This document shows, one piece after another, positions 44,200 to 53,486 of a DNA stretch of 64,000 nucleotides. The translations under genes and the position numbers were made by a program. The stretch lies in NCBI GenBank assembly GCA_016271365.2, contig CM028129.1:842102001-842166000 (forward strand). The letters are read 5' to 3'. This DNA is from Neoceratodus forsteri. Lineage: Eukaryota > Chordata > Ceratodontiformes > Ceratodontidae. Each line of letters begins with the position of its first letter. Within the stretch, counting starts at the first letter, position 1. The notes beneath the pieces were generated by a model. It was not told the DNA's origin. It did not search any database and saw nothing but the letters and a program-made list of their open reading frames with translations.

Positions 44200-46155
44200 T
44201 ACCCCCCTTCCCTACCTCTAAGGATCCCTTATGCCTATCTTATGCATTCTTGAAGCCGTTACCATTTTTGCCACCACCACCTCTGTTGGGAGGCTGTTCC
44301 AGGCATCCGCCACTCTTTCTATGAAGAAGTACTTCATCACATCTCCCCTGAGTCTTCCCCCCTCCAGCTTTATAGCATGTCCCCTTGTTCTTGAGCATCT
44401 TTTTTTCTGAAAAATGCTTACATCTTGAACTTTATTTATACCTGTCATGTATTTGAATGTTTCTATCATATCTCCCCCTCTCCCTCCTTTCCTCCAGGGT
44501 GTATATATTAACTCATTACTTCCAATAGCTTCATACGAAGTCCAAACTATCCATTGTTTACCTGACACAAAATGACCGCCCTGGTAATAATGAGTTAAGG
44601 TACTTCAGTCTCTCCTCATAGGGCTTGCGATGCAGACCCTGCACCATTTTGGATGCCCTCCTCTGAACCTCTTATCCCCCAACCAATTTCTAACCCAGTT
44701 TACCACCTTAGGACCCACTCCTAGGCTTCCCAGCTTGTTTATGAGTCTCCTATGTGGAATGGTGTCTAATGTCTTACTAAAATCTAGGTAGGCCACATCC
44801 ACTACTTCACCCTGATACAATTCCCTGGTCACCCAGTCAAATAAATCTACCAAATTTGTTTGACTTGATCTCTCCCCAGTGCATCTATGTTGCCTTGGAT
44901 CCTGAATGCCCCTGGATTCCAGATGTTCCACAATCCTCTCCTTCAGTAGTGATTCTATTACTTTCCCCACCACCAAAGTCAGGCTGACTGGCCTGTAGTT
45001 GCCAGCCTCCTCTTTGCTTCCACTTTTGTGAAGTGGGACTACATCTTTCCTCCTCTAGTCCTCTGGAACCACTCCCGTCTCCAGTCAGTGGTTGAACAGG
45101 GCTGTAAGAGGTGTAGCCAGCACATCCCTGAACTCCCTCAATATCCTAAGATGCACCCCTTCTGGCCCCATTGCCTTGTCCACTTTCAGATTTGAGAGTT
45201 CCCTCAGAACCCACTCCTCTGTAAATGGACTAGTGTCTACATCCCTTCCTTGGAGGGTCCTGGCCTTATCTGTGGTCCCTCTCCTTCCCCTTCCTCTGCG
45301 AACACTGAACAAAAGTACTTGTTCAAGATATCCACTTTTTCCTGGTGTCCCTCTACACACTCCCTCCCTTCCTAAGCCTTACTAACTCTCTCCTGGTCTT
45401 TCTGTTTTCACTTACATACCTGAAAAATACTTTGTCCCCTTATTGCACTGCCTGGACTATTGTCTTTGTTTGCACCTCTTTGCTCCTAATTGCGTTCCCT
45501 GCCTCCTTCTGTTTCTCCTGATACAACTCTCTATCTTTCTCTCTCCATGACTCCTTATACCTTCTGAATGCTAACTTTTTTGCCTGTACCTTCCTGGCCA
45601 CCTCTTTTGAGAACCATAGCATTCTCTTTTTTCTCCTACTTTTGATTTCTTGTCTGATGCAGAGGTTTGTTGCCTTCTCAATCCCTCCTTTTAGGCTTGC
45701 CCACTGTTGCTCCACTCCTGCCAAGCCCCCCCCACCTGGGCATCTCTGAGGCATTCCTCCATCTTTGTAAAATCAGCTGTCCTGAAGTCCAGGACCCTTG
45801 CCTTTGTGTGGTTTGATCCTGCTGCAGTACTTACATTGACCCACACTGCACAGTGATTACTGGTCCCCAGGTAACCACCCACTGTGACATCTGCAACACT
45901 GTCCCTGTTGGTGAGTACAAGGTCCAGTACTGTCCCCTTATGAGTGGGCTCTTTTACTAGTTGCCTGAGAAATGCCCCCTGCAGGTATTCCAGGATGTCC
46001 CTGCTCCTAGCTGAAGCGGCAGCTGGGATGCTCCATTCTACATCCGGCAGATTGAAGTCCCCCACCAGCAGCACCTCTCTCTTGTTTGTCATCTTTTGGA
46101 TGACTTCCACTGGAACCTTATCCAAATCCCCCCCCCATGTTGGAGGTCTGTAGAT
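44200..46155 (-). pseudogene. Inner CR1 endonuclease, linker and partial RT
   Basis: 46155-45691 reads IYRPPTWGGDLDKVPVEVI, EVLLVGDFNLPDVEW (catalytic GDFN intact), GTVLDLVLTN and LGTSNHCAVWVNVS (SDH altered to SNH). 45754-45440 is the linker (MLWFSKEVARKVQAKKLAFR, ...YKESW). 45360-45085 has WVLRELSNLKVDKAMGPEGV, then HLRIL. 44976-44605 has RT DVAYLDFSKTLDTIPHRRL up to NWLGDK. 44568-44200 has the C-terminal FFIERVADAWNSLPTE. Frames change at least four times. Confidence 0.82.
44508..44598. mobile_element. 91-bp TTAA-flanked mini-element
   Basis: Begins TTAACTCATTACTTCC and ends GGTAATAATGAGTTAA, an imperfect ~15-bp inverted terminus. It breaks the inner CR1 at a site that other CR1s here carry as ATATTAACC (compare 6238-6252 and 23345-23355). 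Removing it plus one TTAA gives a continuous CR1. TTAA duplication is the piggyBac signature, but the terminal bases are not the usual CCC/GGG. Confidence 0.65.
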
Positions 46156-46199
46156 CTTTGGACCACTTCTCCAACCTTTGCAGGCCTCTCTGCAACTCC

Positions 46200-46965
46200 C
46201 TAACCTCTTTATAATTGTCCTAATTGTCTGCTTTCCACAGAGCTTAGTGTCATCTGCAAAGAGACACATCTTGCCCTGCATTGCTTCTCCCATGTCACTG
46301 ATGAACATACTAAAAAGGACTGGCCTCAGGATTGAACTGTGTTGCACCCCACTCATACCATCCCTCTTCCCTGACTTGACACCATTTACCACCACCCTCT
46401 GTTGTCTCCCTGTGAGCCAGTTTCCCACCCATCTAACTAGATCCTTTACTGCACTCAGATCCTCTAATGTATTCAGCATCCTTCTGTGTGGCACAGAGTT
46501 GAATGGTTTGCAAAAGTCAAAGTAGAGTAAATCCACCATTTGTCCCTTATCCACTGTGTTGGTTACCCAAAGAACACTATCATGTCAGTCTGTGAAAAAC
46601 TCTCTACCACAGACCTGTGCTGCTTATTATGCAGGAGCCTGTATCTCTCCAGGAAATTCACTAGGTTCTTTTTCACTAGTGTCTCCATTGTTTACCTGCT
46701 GTGGAGGTAAGACTAATTGGTCTGTAGTTTCCTGGTTGCTCCTTGTCTCCTCTCCTGTGGAGCAGAAATATATCCACTGCTCTTCAGTCATTCAGAACCA
46801 CCATTGACTGTAAAAAGCTATTGAATAGCCCTGCCAGGGGTTTGGCTTGCTCTGATGCCACTTCCCTGAGCATCCTCCAGTGCATCCCATCTGATCCACA
46901 TCTGGAGCCTTATCTATTCTCTGGGCTGCCAACCCTTTCTGACCCTTTTTTACATTGGTTGTTGC
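46200..46965 (-). pseudogene. Outer CR1 reverse transcriptase
   Basis: The minus strand from 46965 shows a decayed GPDG-type linker region, then in the block from 46554 VDLLYFDFCKPFNSVPHRRM, WVGNWLTGRQQRVVVNG, VLFSMFISDMGEAMQGKMCL and the catalytic LFADDTKLCG (46263-46238). Motif GVPQGS reads GVQHSS. Frame lesions lie between 46554 and 46900. Confidence 0.8.
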
Positions 46966-47198
46966 AGCACAAACCAATGTATTGTGGCAATATGGGATTT
47001 AGGGGGGTGTCACTGCCAAGCCTATTGCAGTTCACAGAACCAGGTACTCGGCAGTCTACTCCAATGACCACTAAGTGTGGTCCTGGTGCAACTCTCTGCT
47101 GGGTGGGCTGAACATCCATAAACTTCAAAGGACCGAAGCCACTCTAATCTGAGAGTGTTTTGGCCCTTAGATTTGCATGACTGTTCAGCCCACCCAGG
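46966..47198. other. Spacer ending in a perfect 16-bp inverted repeat
   Basis: CTGGGTGGGCTGAACA (47099-47114) and its exact inverse (47182-47197) enclose a 67-bp loop. This may be a tiny foldback element or an edge of the adjoining minisatellite. Confidence 0.55.
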
Positions 47199-47440
47199 GT
47201 GCCCAATCCCCATGGTGGTGATCCCCCCAGCACTGTCTGACATTGGGGTGCCCAATCCCCTTGTCTGTGATCCCCCCAGCACTGTCCAACACTGGGGTGC
47301 CCAATCCCAATGTTTGTGACCCCCTGTGCTATGGGGCATTAGGGAGCCCACTCCCAATGTCCCCAGTTATGTAACTCCCCTCCACCACTCTGGAACATTG
47401 GGGAGCCCACCCCCAGTGTCCCCAAACATTTTATATCCCT
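47195..47440 (+). repeat. ~50-bp minisatellite
   Basis: GGGTGCCCAATCCC or GGGAGCCCACTCCC starts units at 47197, 47246, 47295, 47342 and 47401, with shared GATCCCCCCAGCACTGTC and GGNACATTG segments. Five units, diverged. Confidence 0.8.
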
Positions 47441-47589
47441 GAAAAAAAGAAAACAGTCCCCTGACATTTTTTTAATTAAACCTGTAAAGAAGAAAATGGT
47501 CCCTCGTTGTCTCCCCATCCCCCTCCCCATTCTGACCCACACTCTGCACACCCACCTCCCCGCACCCCCTTACCCCATACTTACTTCCA

Positions 47590-48540
47590 GAGGTCAGTGG
47601 CTGGCATCTTCTGTGGACTGGAACACATCTTCACTCTTCAAAGCTGAACGGCTGACTGAAGGATCAAGGTACGTGCTTATAATGGCAGTCGATGGCATTT
47701 TGAACTTATCTTGATATTGCAGCCATTTTTAGGTCTTTTTGAACCAAATTTTCAAACTAGGTTTTTTGGGACCTCACCTCATGAACGCTGCAATGTTATT
47801 TTGTTACCCAGTCCCAAAAAGTGATTTTTACGGTCCCTGTGTGGAATCACCTTTCAGAACTGAGTAATGAGATGACAGTGCCACTATTCATGAGGTGGGG
47901 TCCCAAAAAGCACTTGTTAAAAATTTGGTGAAAAAATTCCCCAAAAAGGCCACATTATGAGTGCGCATTGTGCAGTTTCTATGCAGGTGTATAAGTCTGA
48001 GAATTTTTAATATTTTCACTCCAAATTATCAACTTAAAGATTTTTTCATACCACCTCATGAACAGTACAGCTGTCATTCTCACATCCTGCCAAAAACATG
48101 TTTGCGCACCTGTGGCACAGATCCTTGCACAAAATCACCTTTTGGTGCCAAGTAATGAAATGGAATGGCAGTGCCACTGTTCATGAGGTGGGAGTCTCAA
48201 AAAGGCCATGTTGAAAATTTGGAGCAAAAATACAAAAAAAAGTCCGAGTTACATGCACTTGTTGACATTTTCCTATGCACACACATAACTTTGACAGTTT
48301 CTCATATTTTCATTCCCAGTTTTCAATATAGTCATTTTTTCACACCACCTCATGGACACTACATCTGTCATTTCTCATATTCTGCCCAAAATGACTTCTG
48401 CATCTTTGGCATGGAATGGTGTTTTGCCATGGATTAAGAAATGTTCACCTATGGGGTAATGAGGTAAGGTGATAAGAAGACTATGTTGAACATTTGGGAT
48501 CAAAATGTGAAAAAAATTACAAAGTTATCATGGCAACATA
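47590..48540. repeat. ~300-bp palindromic satellite array 1
   Basis: A non-satellite edge (ACACATCTTCACTCTTCAA, 47623) leads into units marked by CTCATGAAC...(A)GCTGTCAT and CATGAGGTGGG-GTC at 47890 and 48182 (offset 292). Each unit contains two dyads: one around GGTGATTT...AAATCACC and one around the GTGCGCATTGTGCA-like centre. The array therefore reads alike on both strands. No coding. Confidence 0.75.
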
Positions 48541-48860
48541 CAAGCATCTGCTTGCTGCGCTTACATCTCAGGTTCAGAGATGGATTCAGGATTTGGAGGG
48601 ACAGCCAGAGGCAGTAGGATTGAGTGTCCCAGGGACTGTTCTCTTTCTCTGGGGGGGAAGAGTGTCCAGTGCATTGTGCACCTCTGGTGGAGGCTGGGGG
48701 TATCACCACTTCTGACACCTCATAGAAGGGGGGGTGAGGCAGATGCTGGCATCATTGCATGTCCCCACCCCAGGTATCTTCAAAAATAGCATATAAAAAA
48801 TTCTGGCCCCATTCCTGATGTCCCTGCCTCTGCTGCCATGCCTACAGCAACTAATAAGAG
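48541..48860. other. Unassigned spacer
   Basis: Short frames on both strands only; no recognised repeat or gene. Confidence 0.4.
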
Positions 48861-49034
48861 ACAGAAAGAGAGACAGAGAGAGAAGAGACTATTGGGAGCC
48901 AAAGAGAAATGTTATAGTTATAGAAATCACAAATAAAGTTTATTCTTGGCCTCAGTGTGGCTATGTGTGCACACAGGGCAAGATCAGGCTCACAAAATAT
49001 GTCTTTGACTTGTGCCACCATCCAGAGGAGAAAG

Positions 49035-49081
<47 letters not shown>

Positions 49082-49375
49082 ATTGGGGATCACAGAGAAA
49101 TGTTATAGTTACAGAAATCACAAATAAAGTGCATTCTTGGCCCCAGAGTAGCTGTGTGTGTACACAAGGCAAGAACAGACAGGAAAAATAAGTCTTTGAC
49201 TTGTGCCACCATCTGGGGGGGAGAGGGAGAGAGAGAGAGAGAGAGAGAGACTGACTGACTACTGGGGGCCAAAGAGAAATGTTATAGTCACAGAAATCAC
49301 AAATACATTTTATTTTTGGTCCAGTGTGGCTGTGTATCTGCACAGGGCAAGAACAGACTGGCAAAATAAATCACA
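48861..49375 (+). repeat. Three ~185-bp units joined by (GA)n tracts
   Basis: AAAGAGAAATGTTATAGT or a close variant lies at about 48901, 49093 and 49270, followed each time by AGAAATCACAAATA, a TTCTTGGCCCCAG-like block, GTGTGNACACARGGCAAGA and GTCTTTGACTTGTGCCACCATC. Units are separated by GA tracts at 49030-49078 and 49218-49250. Confidence 0.85.
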
Positions 49376-50216
49376 AAGTTATGAGCCTGTTGAAATGTGT
49401 GAATGCAGGCTCATAACTTTGGCAATTTTCAATATTTTGACCCCAAATTTTCAACATAGCCATTTATTCACATCACCTCATGAATGTGACAGCTGTCATT
49501 TTTCAGATCCTAGCCAAAATGTTTTTTTTTTTTTGCATCCCAAAAGGTGATTTCAGAGTTGCTGCATGAATTCACCTTTTGGGCAAGAGTTGCAATTTTT
49601 CTCTGCTCTTGTTTATGAGGTGGGGTCATAAGAAGGGCATGTTGAAAATTTGGAGCAAAAATATTCACAAACAGCAAAATTATGAGCCTGCATTGAAATT
49701 TGTGAATGCAGGCTTGTAAATTTAGCAATTTTCAATATTTTGATCCCAAAGTTTCAACATAGCCATTTCTTCACAATACCTCATGAATGTGACAGCTGTC
49801 ATTTTTTAGATAATGGCCAAAATATATATTTTTTTGCATCCCAAAAGGTGATTTCACAGTTGCTGCATAAAATCACCTTTTAGGAAGGTGTTGAAATTTG
49901 TCTCTGCACTTGTTCATGAGGTGGGGTCATAAGAAGGATATGTTGAAACTTTGGGGCAAAAATATTCACAAACAACAAAGTTATGAGCCTGTGTTGAAAT
50001 TTATGAATGCAGGCTCATATTTTCAGCAATTGTCAATATTTTGACCCCAAATGTTCAACACAGCCATTTCTTCACAGCTCCTCATAAATTTCACAGCTGC
50101 CATTTTTCAGATCCTGGTCAAAATGTTTTTTTTGCATCCCGAAAGGTGATTTTGCAATCGTAGCGTGAAATCACCTTTCGGGCAGGAGTTGAAATCTTCA
50201 AAATTTGGGCTCAGAA
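49376..50216. repeat. ~300-bp palindromic satellite array 2
   Basis: TATGAGCCTG occurs at 49380, 49680 and 49981, period 300. Dyad 1: TATGAGCCTGCATTGAAATT facing its inverse through GTGAATGCAGGCTCATA. Dyad 2: AAAAGGTGATTT facing AAATCACCTTTT (for example 49543-49580 and 49844-49882). Three units. Confidence 0.9.
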
Positions 50217-50289
50217 CTGAAAAAAAAAATGTTTAACAAACAACCAACATTTGGCATTGACAAATGCTTGTTCTGTAATTACTACTGTC

Positions 50290-50530
50290 ACCATTTTTGG
50301 GATCCCCTTTGCAGTAGCCTTTATGCCACCTTCAAGCAAGAGCCCACTAGCCTCCACTTTGAACACAGATCAAAAGTAGTCATTAAAAATAGCTGTCTTC
50401 TGCTTGTCCTCCTCTATTACCCTGCCTCCCTCCTTCAGCCTAATAATTTTCTCTCTCTCATCTGCCTTTTTTTTCCTAATGTATTTAAAGAACTGTTCCA
50501 CCCTTGCAAATCCCCAATTATGAATCAAAA
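50290..50530 (-). pseudogene. CR1 fragment, endonuclease-RT linker
   Basis: The minus-strand block 50552-50370 reads FARVEQFFKYIRKKKADERE, ...IIRLKEGGRVIEEDKQKTAI, then FNDYF, matching the CR1 linker (fFkyv..kr...e.i.pL...g.l....ekA...NdyF). Further left it becomes unreadable near 50290. Isolated piece without RT. Confidence 0.7.
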
Positions 50531-52239
50531 TGGATCGTGGAGCTCTACTCACTAAAGAAAGAACATAACCCTTTCATAAATTCAGGGTAATTTTATATTC
50601 AAAATTCTGATGTGAAACATATTTAGAATGTCATATTTTCAGTATTGAACACACACCTCTAAAGGTTTCAAGGTTCTAAGTTTGTGACCAAAATATTTTT
50701 ATTTTAAATAATTTTAAAATAATTGTTATGATTTTTCAGCATATTCTTTGTATCTGAGAAAATTATTTAACCAACTAACTAGCGAACTAACTAACAAACT
50801 AAATAAAGAAGGCATCAGGGTAGTAATGCTTTATTATAGTTTCATAAAATGTACTGGATTCTGACAGTGAAGGGGTTAACATAACTTGTGAAAGGTTTGA
50901 ACCCCACAGCTGTGTGAAAGTCTTTGATGTTGTGAAGACTAATGCACTTGCTGTGTGCAATTGCAAACCTGCATTAGCTAGATTATCTATGCCATGTGTC
51001 CAGTTAGCCAGCAGGTCCTTGGCACTGGGGTTTTGGAATAATCCAAACTGTGCTCTTCTACCATCCTGGCTGTGCTATTTTACAGGGGAGGGCTGAGATT
51101 GAGGAAGTTAGTGTGAAAAAGTAAAAGAAGAAGAAAAAATAAGTTGGTTAAAAAAAGAGCAGACTGCCTTCTTTTTCTTCCCCAGATCTCATATTTCCCT
51201 ATTTTTTTTGTTGCTTTATTCATCTGCCCCATGCTGTGCATGTTTCTTATTCAGAGAAAGAGCCCTGTTTTCCCAGCTGCTCTCTGCTTGTTCTTTGATT
51301 TTCTCGTCAGCTGAATAAACCGGATTTTGGAGTAAAAGTCACAGCATGGCACTACAGGTCAAGTTGTGTCTGTGCTCATCTGCCAATTAGAAATGAAATG
51401 TGCTCCAAACACACAATTTGCCATGGTATAGTGAGCTTGTTGCAAAAATCCATTAATGGCATTAGTAGAAGGAATTATGGAAACATAGGCTTTAAAGAAA
51501 GTGTAGAGCTTTTGTTCAGCTTTGCATATTTCAGATGTATTAGAATTGCATTCTCAAACTACTGTTTGGAAATTATTTCTTTCATTGTGAAATACAACTG
51601 CTGATCTATTGATCCATGTAAGACTTTCCACCAATTTAACTGAGGTCAGAACATTTAATGCAGAAATTACCTTCTGTTATTGGGACATTTTCAATGTGTT
51701 GTTATAAATCCTGCAAATAACTTATCAAGAGAAGGGTAAGAGGGTTTTTCAGAAGATAATTCATGAAAATGGATTTCAACATCTCTGACTAAAAAGACAA
51801 ACTTAATTGCATCAATAGGAGGAAGGTAAAGTTTGCATATCCCGAAGCAAAATATTTGTACTGAAAGTCCTGTATATAGTCTGGTTACTGGATCCCTTAA
51901 ACAGTGTATTCTGATGAAATTGTTTAAGGGCTGTCCAGCCAGAAATATTTTAAAGACAATTAAGGCTCTGATTTCAAATGCCCATCTCTGTGCTATTTAC
52001 TACAGGGACACATGTCTGTGAACTAATGCTGTACTGCTGTTCTGTTTCTAAACTAAGAAGTGACAATTTAGTCAACACCATATCTCAGTTATCAAGAACA
52101 GACATTTGTCAATGCTGAATGTATTCTTCCTTGCATTTGCTGTGTAGTTACTTCTTAGGCATAGATAGTACATAGGCTAAACCTAACAAATTAATAACAT
52201 GAGTTATAATAGTGAAATTGTCATGATTGTTAAATGAAG
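50531..52239. other. Unassigned, possibly low-copy DNA
   Basis: The longest stretch with no recognisable element. A (CTAA)n-like tract lies at 50770-50805. Short frames only (50914-51096, 51398-51604, 51833-52021, all plus), none with a domain. No convincing promoter or splice pattern was seen. Confidence 0.4.
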
Positions 52240-53329
52240 AGGTTAACACACTGGGCTCGATTTTCAAAGAGCCTTTAGAGTGATACAAGTTGTGTTGCTC
52301 CAGGGCTGTATCAAACTCCGAGTGCACCAGGGACCCTGCGCCTGATTCCACAAAAATTAGGGTCCCAGTGACAAACTCCCCAGGTTTGCCATAATCTAAC
52401 AGCTGTGCCAAACAGTTTGCACACCTGCAAGAATTGCTGCAGGGTTTCAGCCCCCCCCGCCCACCTAGTGCAACAGTAGAGGGGCTGGGATGGTTGGGGT
52501 GGTGGTGGTGAAACTGCTGGACAGAAGGGATCAGGTGGCAGAAGGAGCACATTAGGAGGCACAAGGGGAATCAGGGAGACAGCGGGCATGAATGGGATTG
52601 ATGTGGCACATGGCTGGGTGCATATGCCTTTGTGTTTATTGCGGCAATGTCTACCACTGTGATGAAGATTACTGCAACATACTGTACCTATGCATTCTAC
52701 TGTACATACATTAGATAGTTCAAATTTAACACACCCATGGAGGGGCAAATGCTATGTCCAAATAACATGGCAGCATATAGAAATTAAAATAGTATGTACC
52801 CATCTGTATATGTGTTGGATTTGAACTGCCAAATGTATACACAGTACAATGTATGAGGTACAGTACTGTGTAGTAATCTACAATGCAGTAATAGACATTG
52901 CTGGAATAAATACAAAGGCATAAGCATCCCGCTGGCTGCTGCATCAATCCCATTCATGCCCACTGTCTCCCCAACACTCCATGACACCTCTCGTGCCCCT
53001 TCTGCCCCTTGAACTCATATTCTGATCCCCCCATTCACCACAGTGTGTGGCACTGGTGCAAGGTGCTTAGACCAACTTCAGTACACCCCGTAAAAAAGAA
53101 AGCCATCCATTGATGTCTGTTGCTACCATTAGTCCCCTCACCTGACCCTCCTACTCAGCATCCCCTCAAGCCCTTACTTACCTACCTACTTGGGGGTTCA
53201 ACACCATAATCCTCTTTGGACCACAGACACATCTTCACTCTTCAATGCTGGACAGCAAACTGAGGAAATCAGGTATGCAGTTTGATGTATTTCAATGAGG
53301 TTTTGAACTTAGTAGCATAACTTTCTCAT
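52240..53329. other. Unassigned repeat-like region ending in a satellite edge
   Basis: 52245-52350 begins GGGCTCGATTTTCAAAGAGCC and includes CAGGGACCCTGCGCCTGATTC, related to 14560-14600. 53230-53300 repeats the satellite edge seen at 47600-47680 (CACATCTTCACTCTTCAATG). No coding frame is supported. Confidence 0.4.
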
Positions 53330-53486
53330 TTTTGAATAATTTTGCCCCAGATTTTCAACATTCCTTTTTTGGGACCCCACATCATGAACAGTGGAGTGAA
53401 ATTAGGCAAATCTGTCCAGAGAGGTGATTTGTGGTTGCTGCATGAAATCACCTTTCAGGCAGGAGTTGAACATTTTCTCTGCCCTT
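53330..53486. repeat. Palindromic satellite, partial unit left of a LINE
   Basis: Has CCAGATTTTCAACATTCCTT, then TGGGACCCCACATCATGAAC and the GGTGATTTGTGG...GAAATCACC dyad, ending CTCTGCCCTT, where satellite units normally continue with GTTCATGAGG. The LINE interrupts here. Confidence 0.8.

Larger units (their letters stand above)
44098..46155 (-). mobile_element. CR1 LINE (inner copy), 5'-truncated and internally deleted
   Basis: Starts in the endonuclease at IYRPPTWGG (46153) and ends in a CR1 3' terminus (44098-44150: ...CTGCCCATTTTCC reversed, ATCTATGTTTCC). It lies inside the RT-to-C-terminus junction of the outer CR1. An internal deletion joins RT (NWLGDK, near 44680) directly to the VQRRASKMVQGLH block near 44665. 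The catalytic RT motif is therefore absent. Confidence 0.88.
43018..46965 (-). mobile_element. CR1 LINE (outer copy), split by an inner CR1 and a SINE
   Basis: Outer-copy segments on the minus strand are 46965-46156 (RT) and 44097-43018 (C-terminal part and 3' end). The RT piece ends with LEKWSKD; the next piece resumes with WQLKFNAKNCKVTH, exactly the following CR1 positions, so they were once continuous. The 3' end near 43025-43050 has the ATGTTTCTATG-like terminus (GTTTCTATGTCTCTATG). Confidence 0.88.

Noticed and set aside
49021..49272. Arg/Glu-rich or Ser/Leu-rich proteins
   Set aside because: These are translations of the (GA)n tracts.
49376..50216. CRISPR array
   Set aside because: Spacing and dyads recur, but the whole ~300-bp unit is conserved with no unique spacers, in eukaryotic repeat DNA.
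50914..52021. Short plus-strand frames in low-copy DNA
   Set aside because: About 60-70 codons each, no motif and no splice-site pattern; expected by chance in AT-rich DNA.
52240..52750. Harbinger-type transposon with GGGCTCGATTTTCAAAG terminus
   Set aside because: Only one end is visible. No matching inverted terminus or 3-bp duplication could be located, and no transposase or Myb-like motif was readable.
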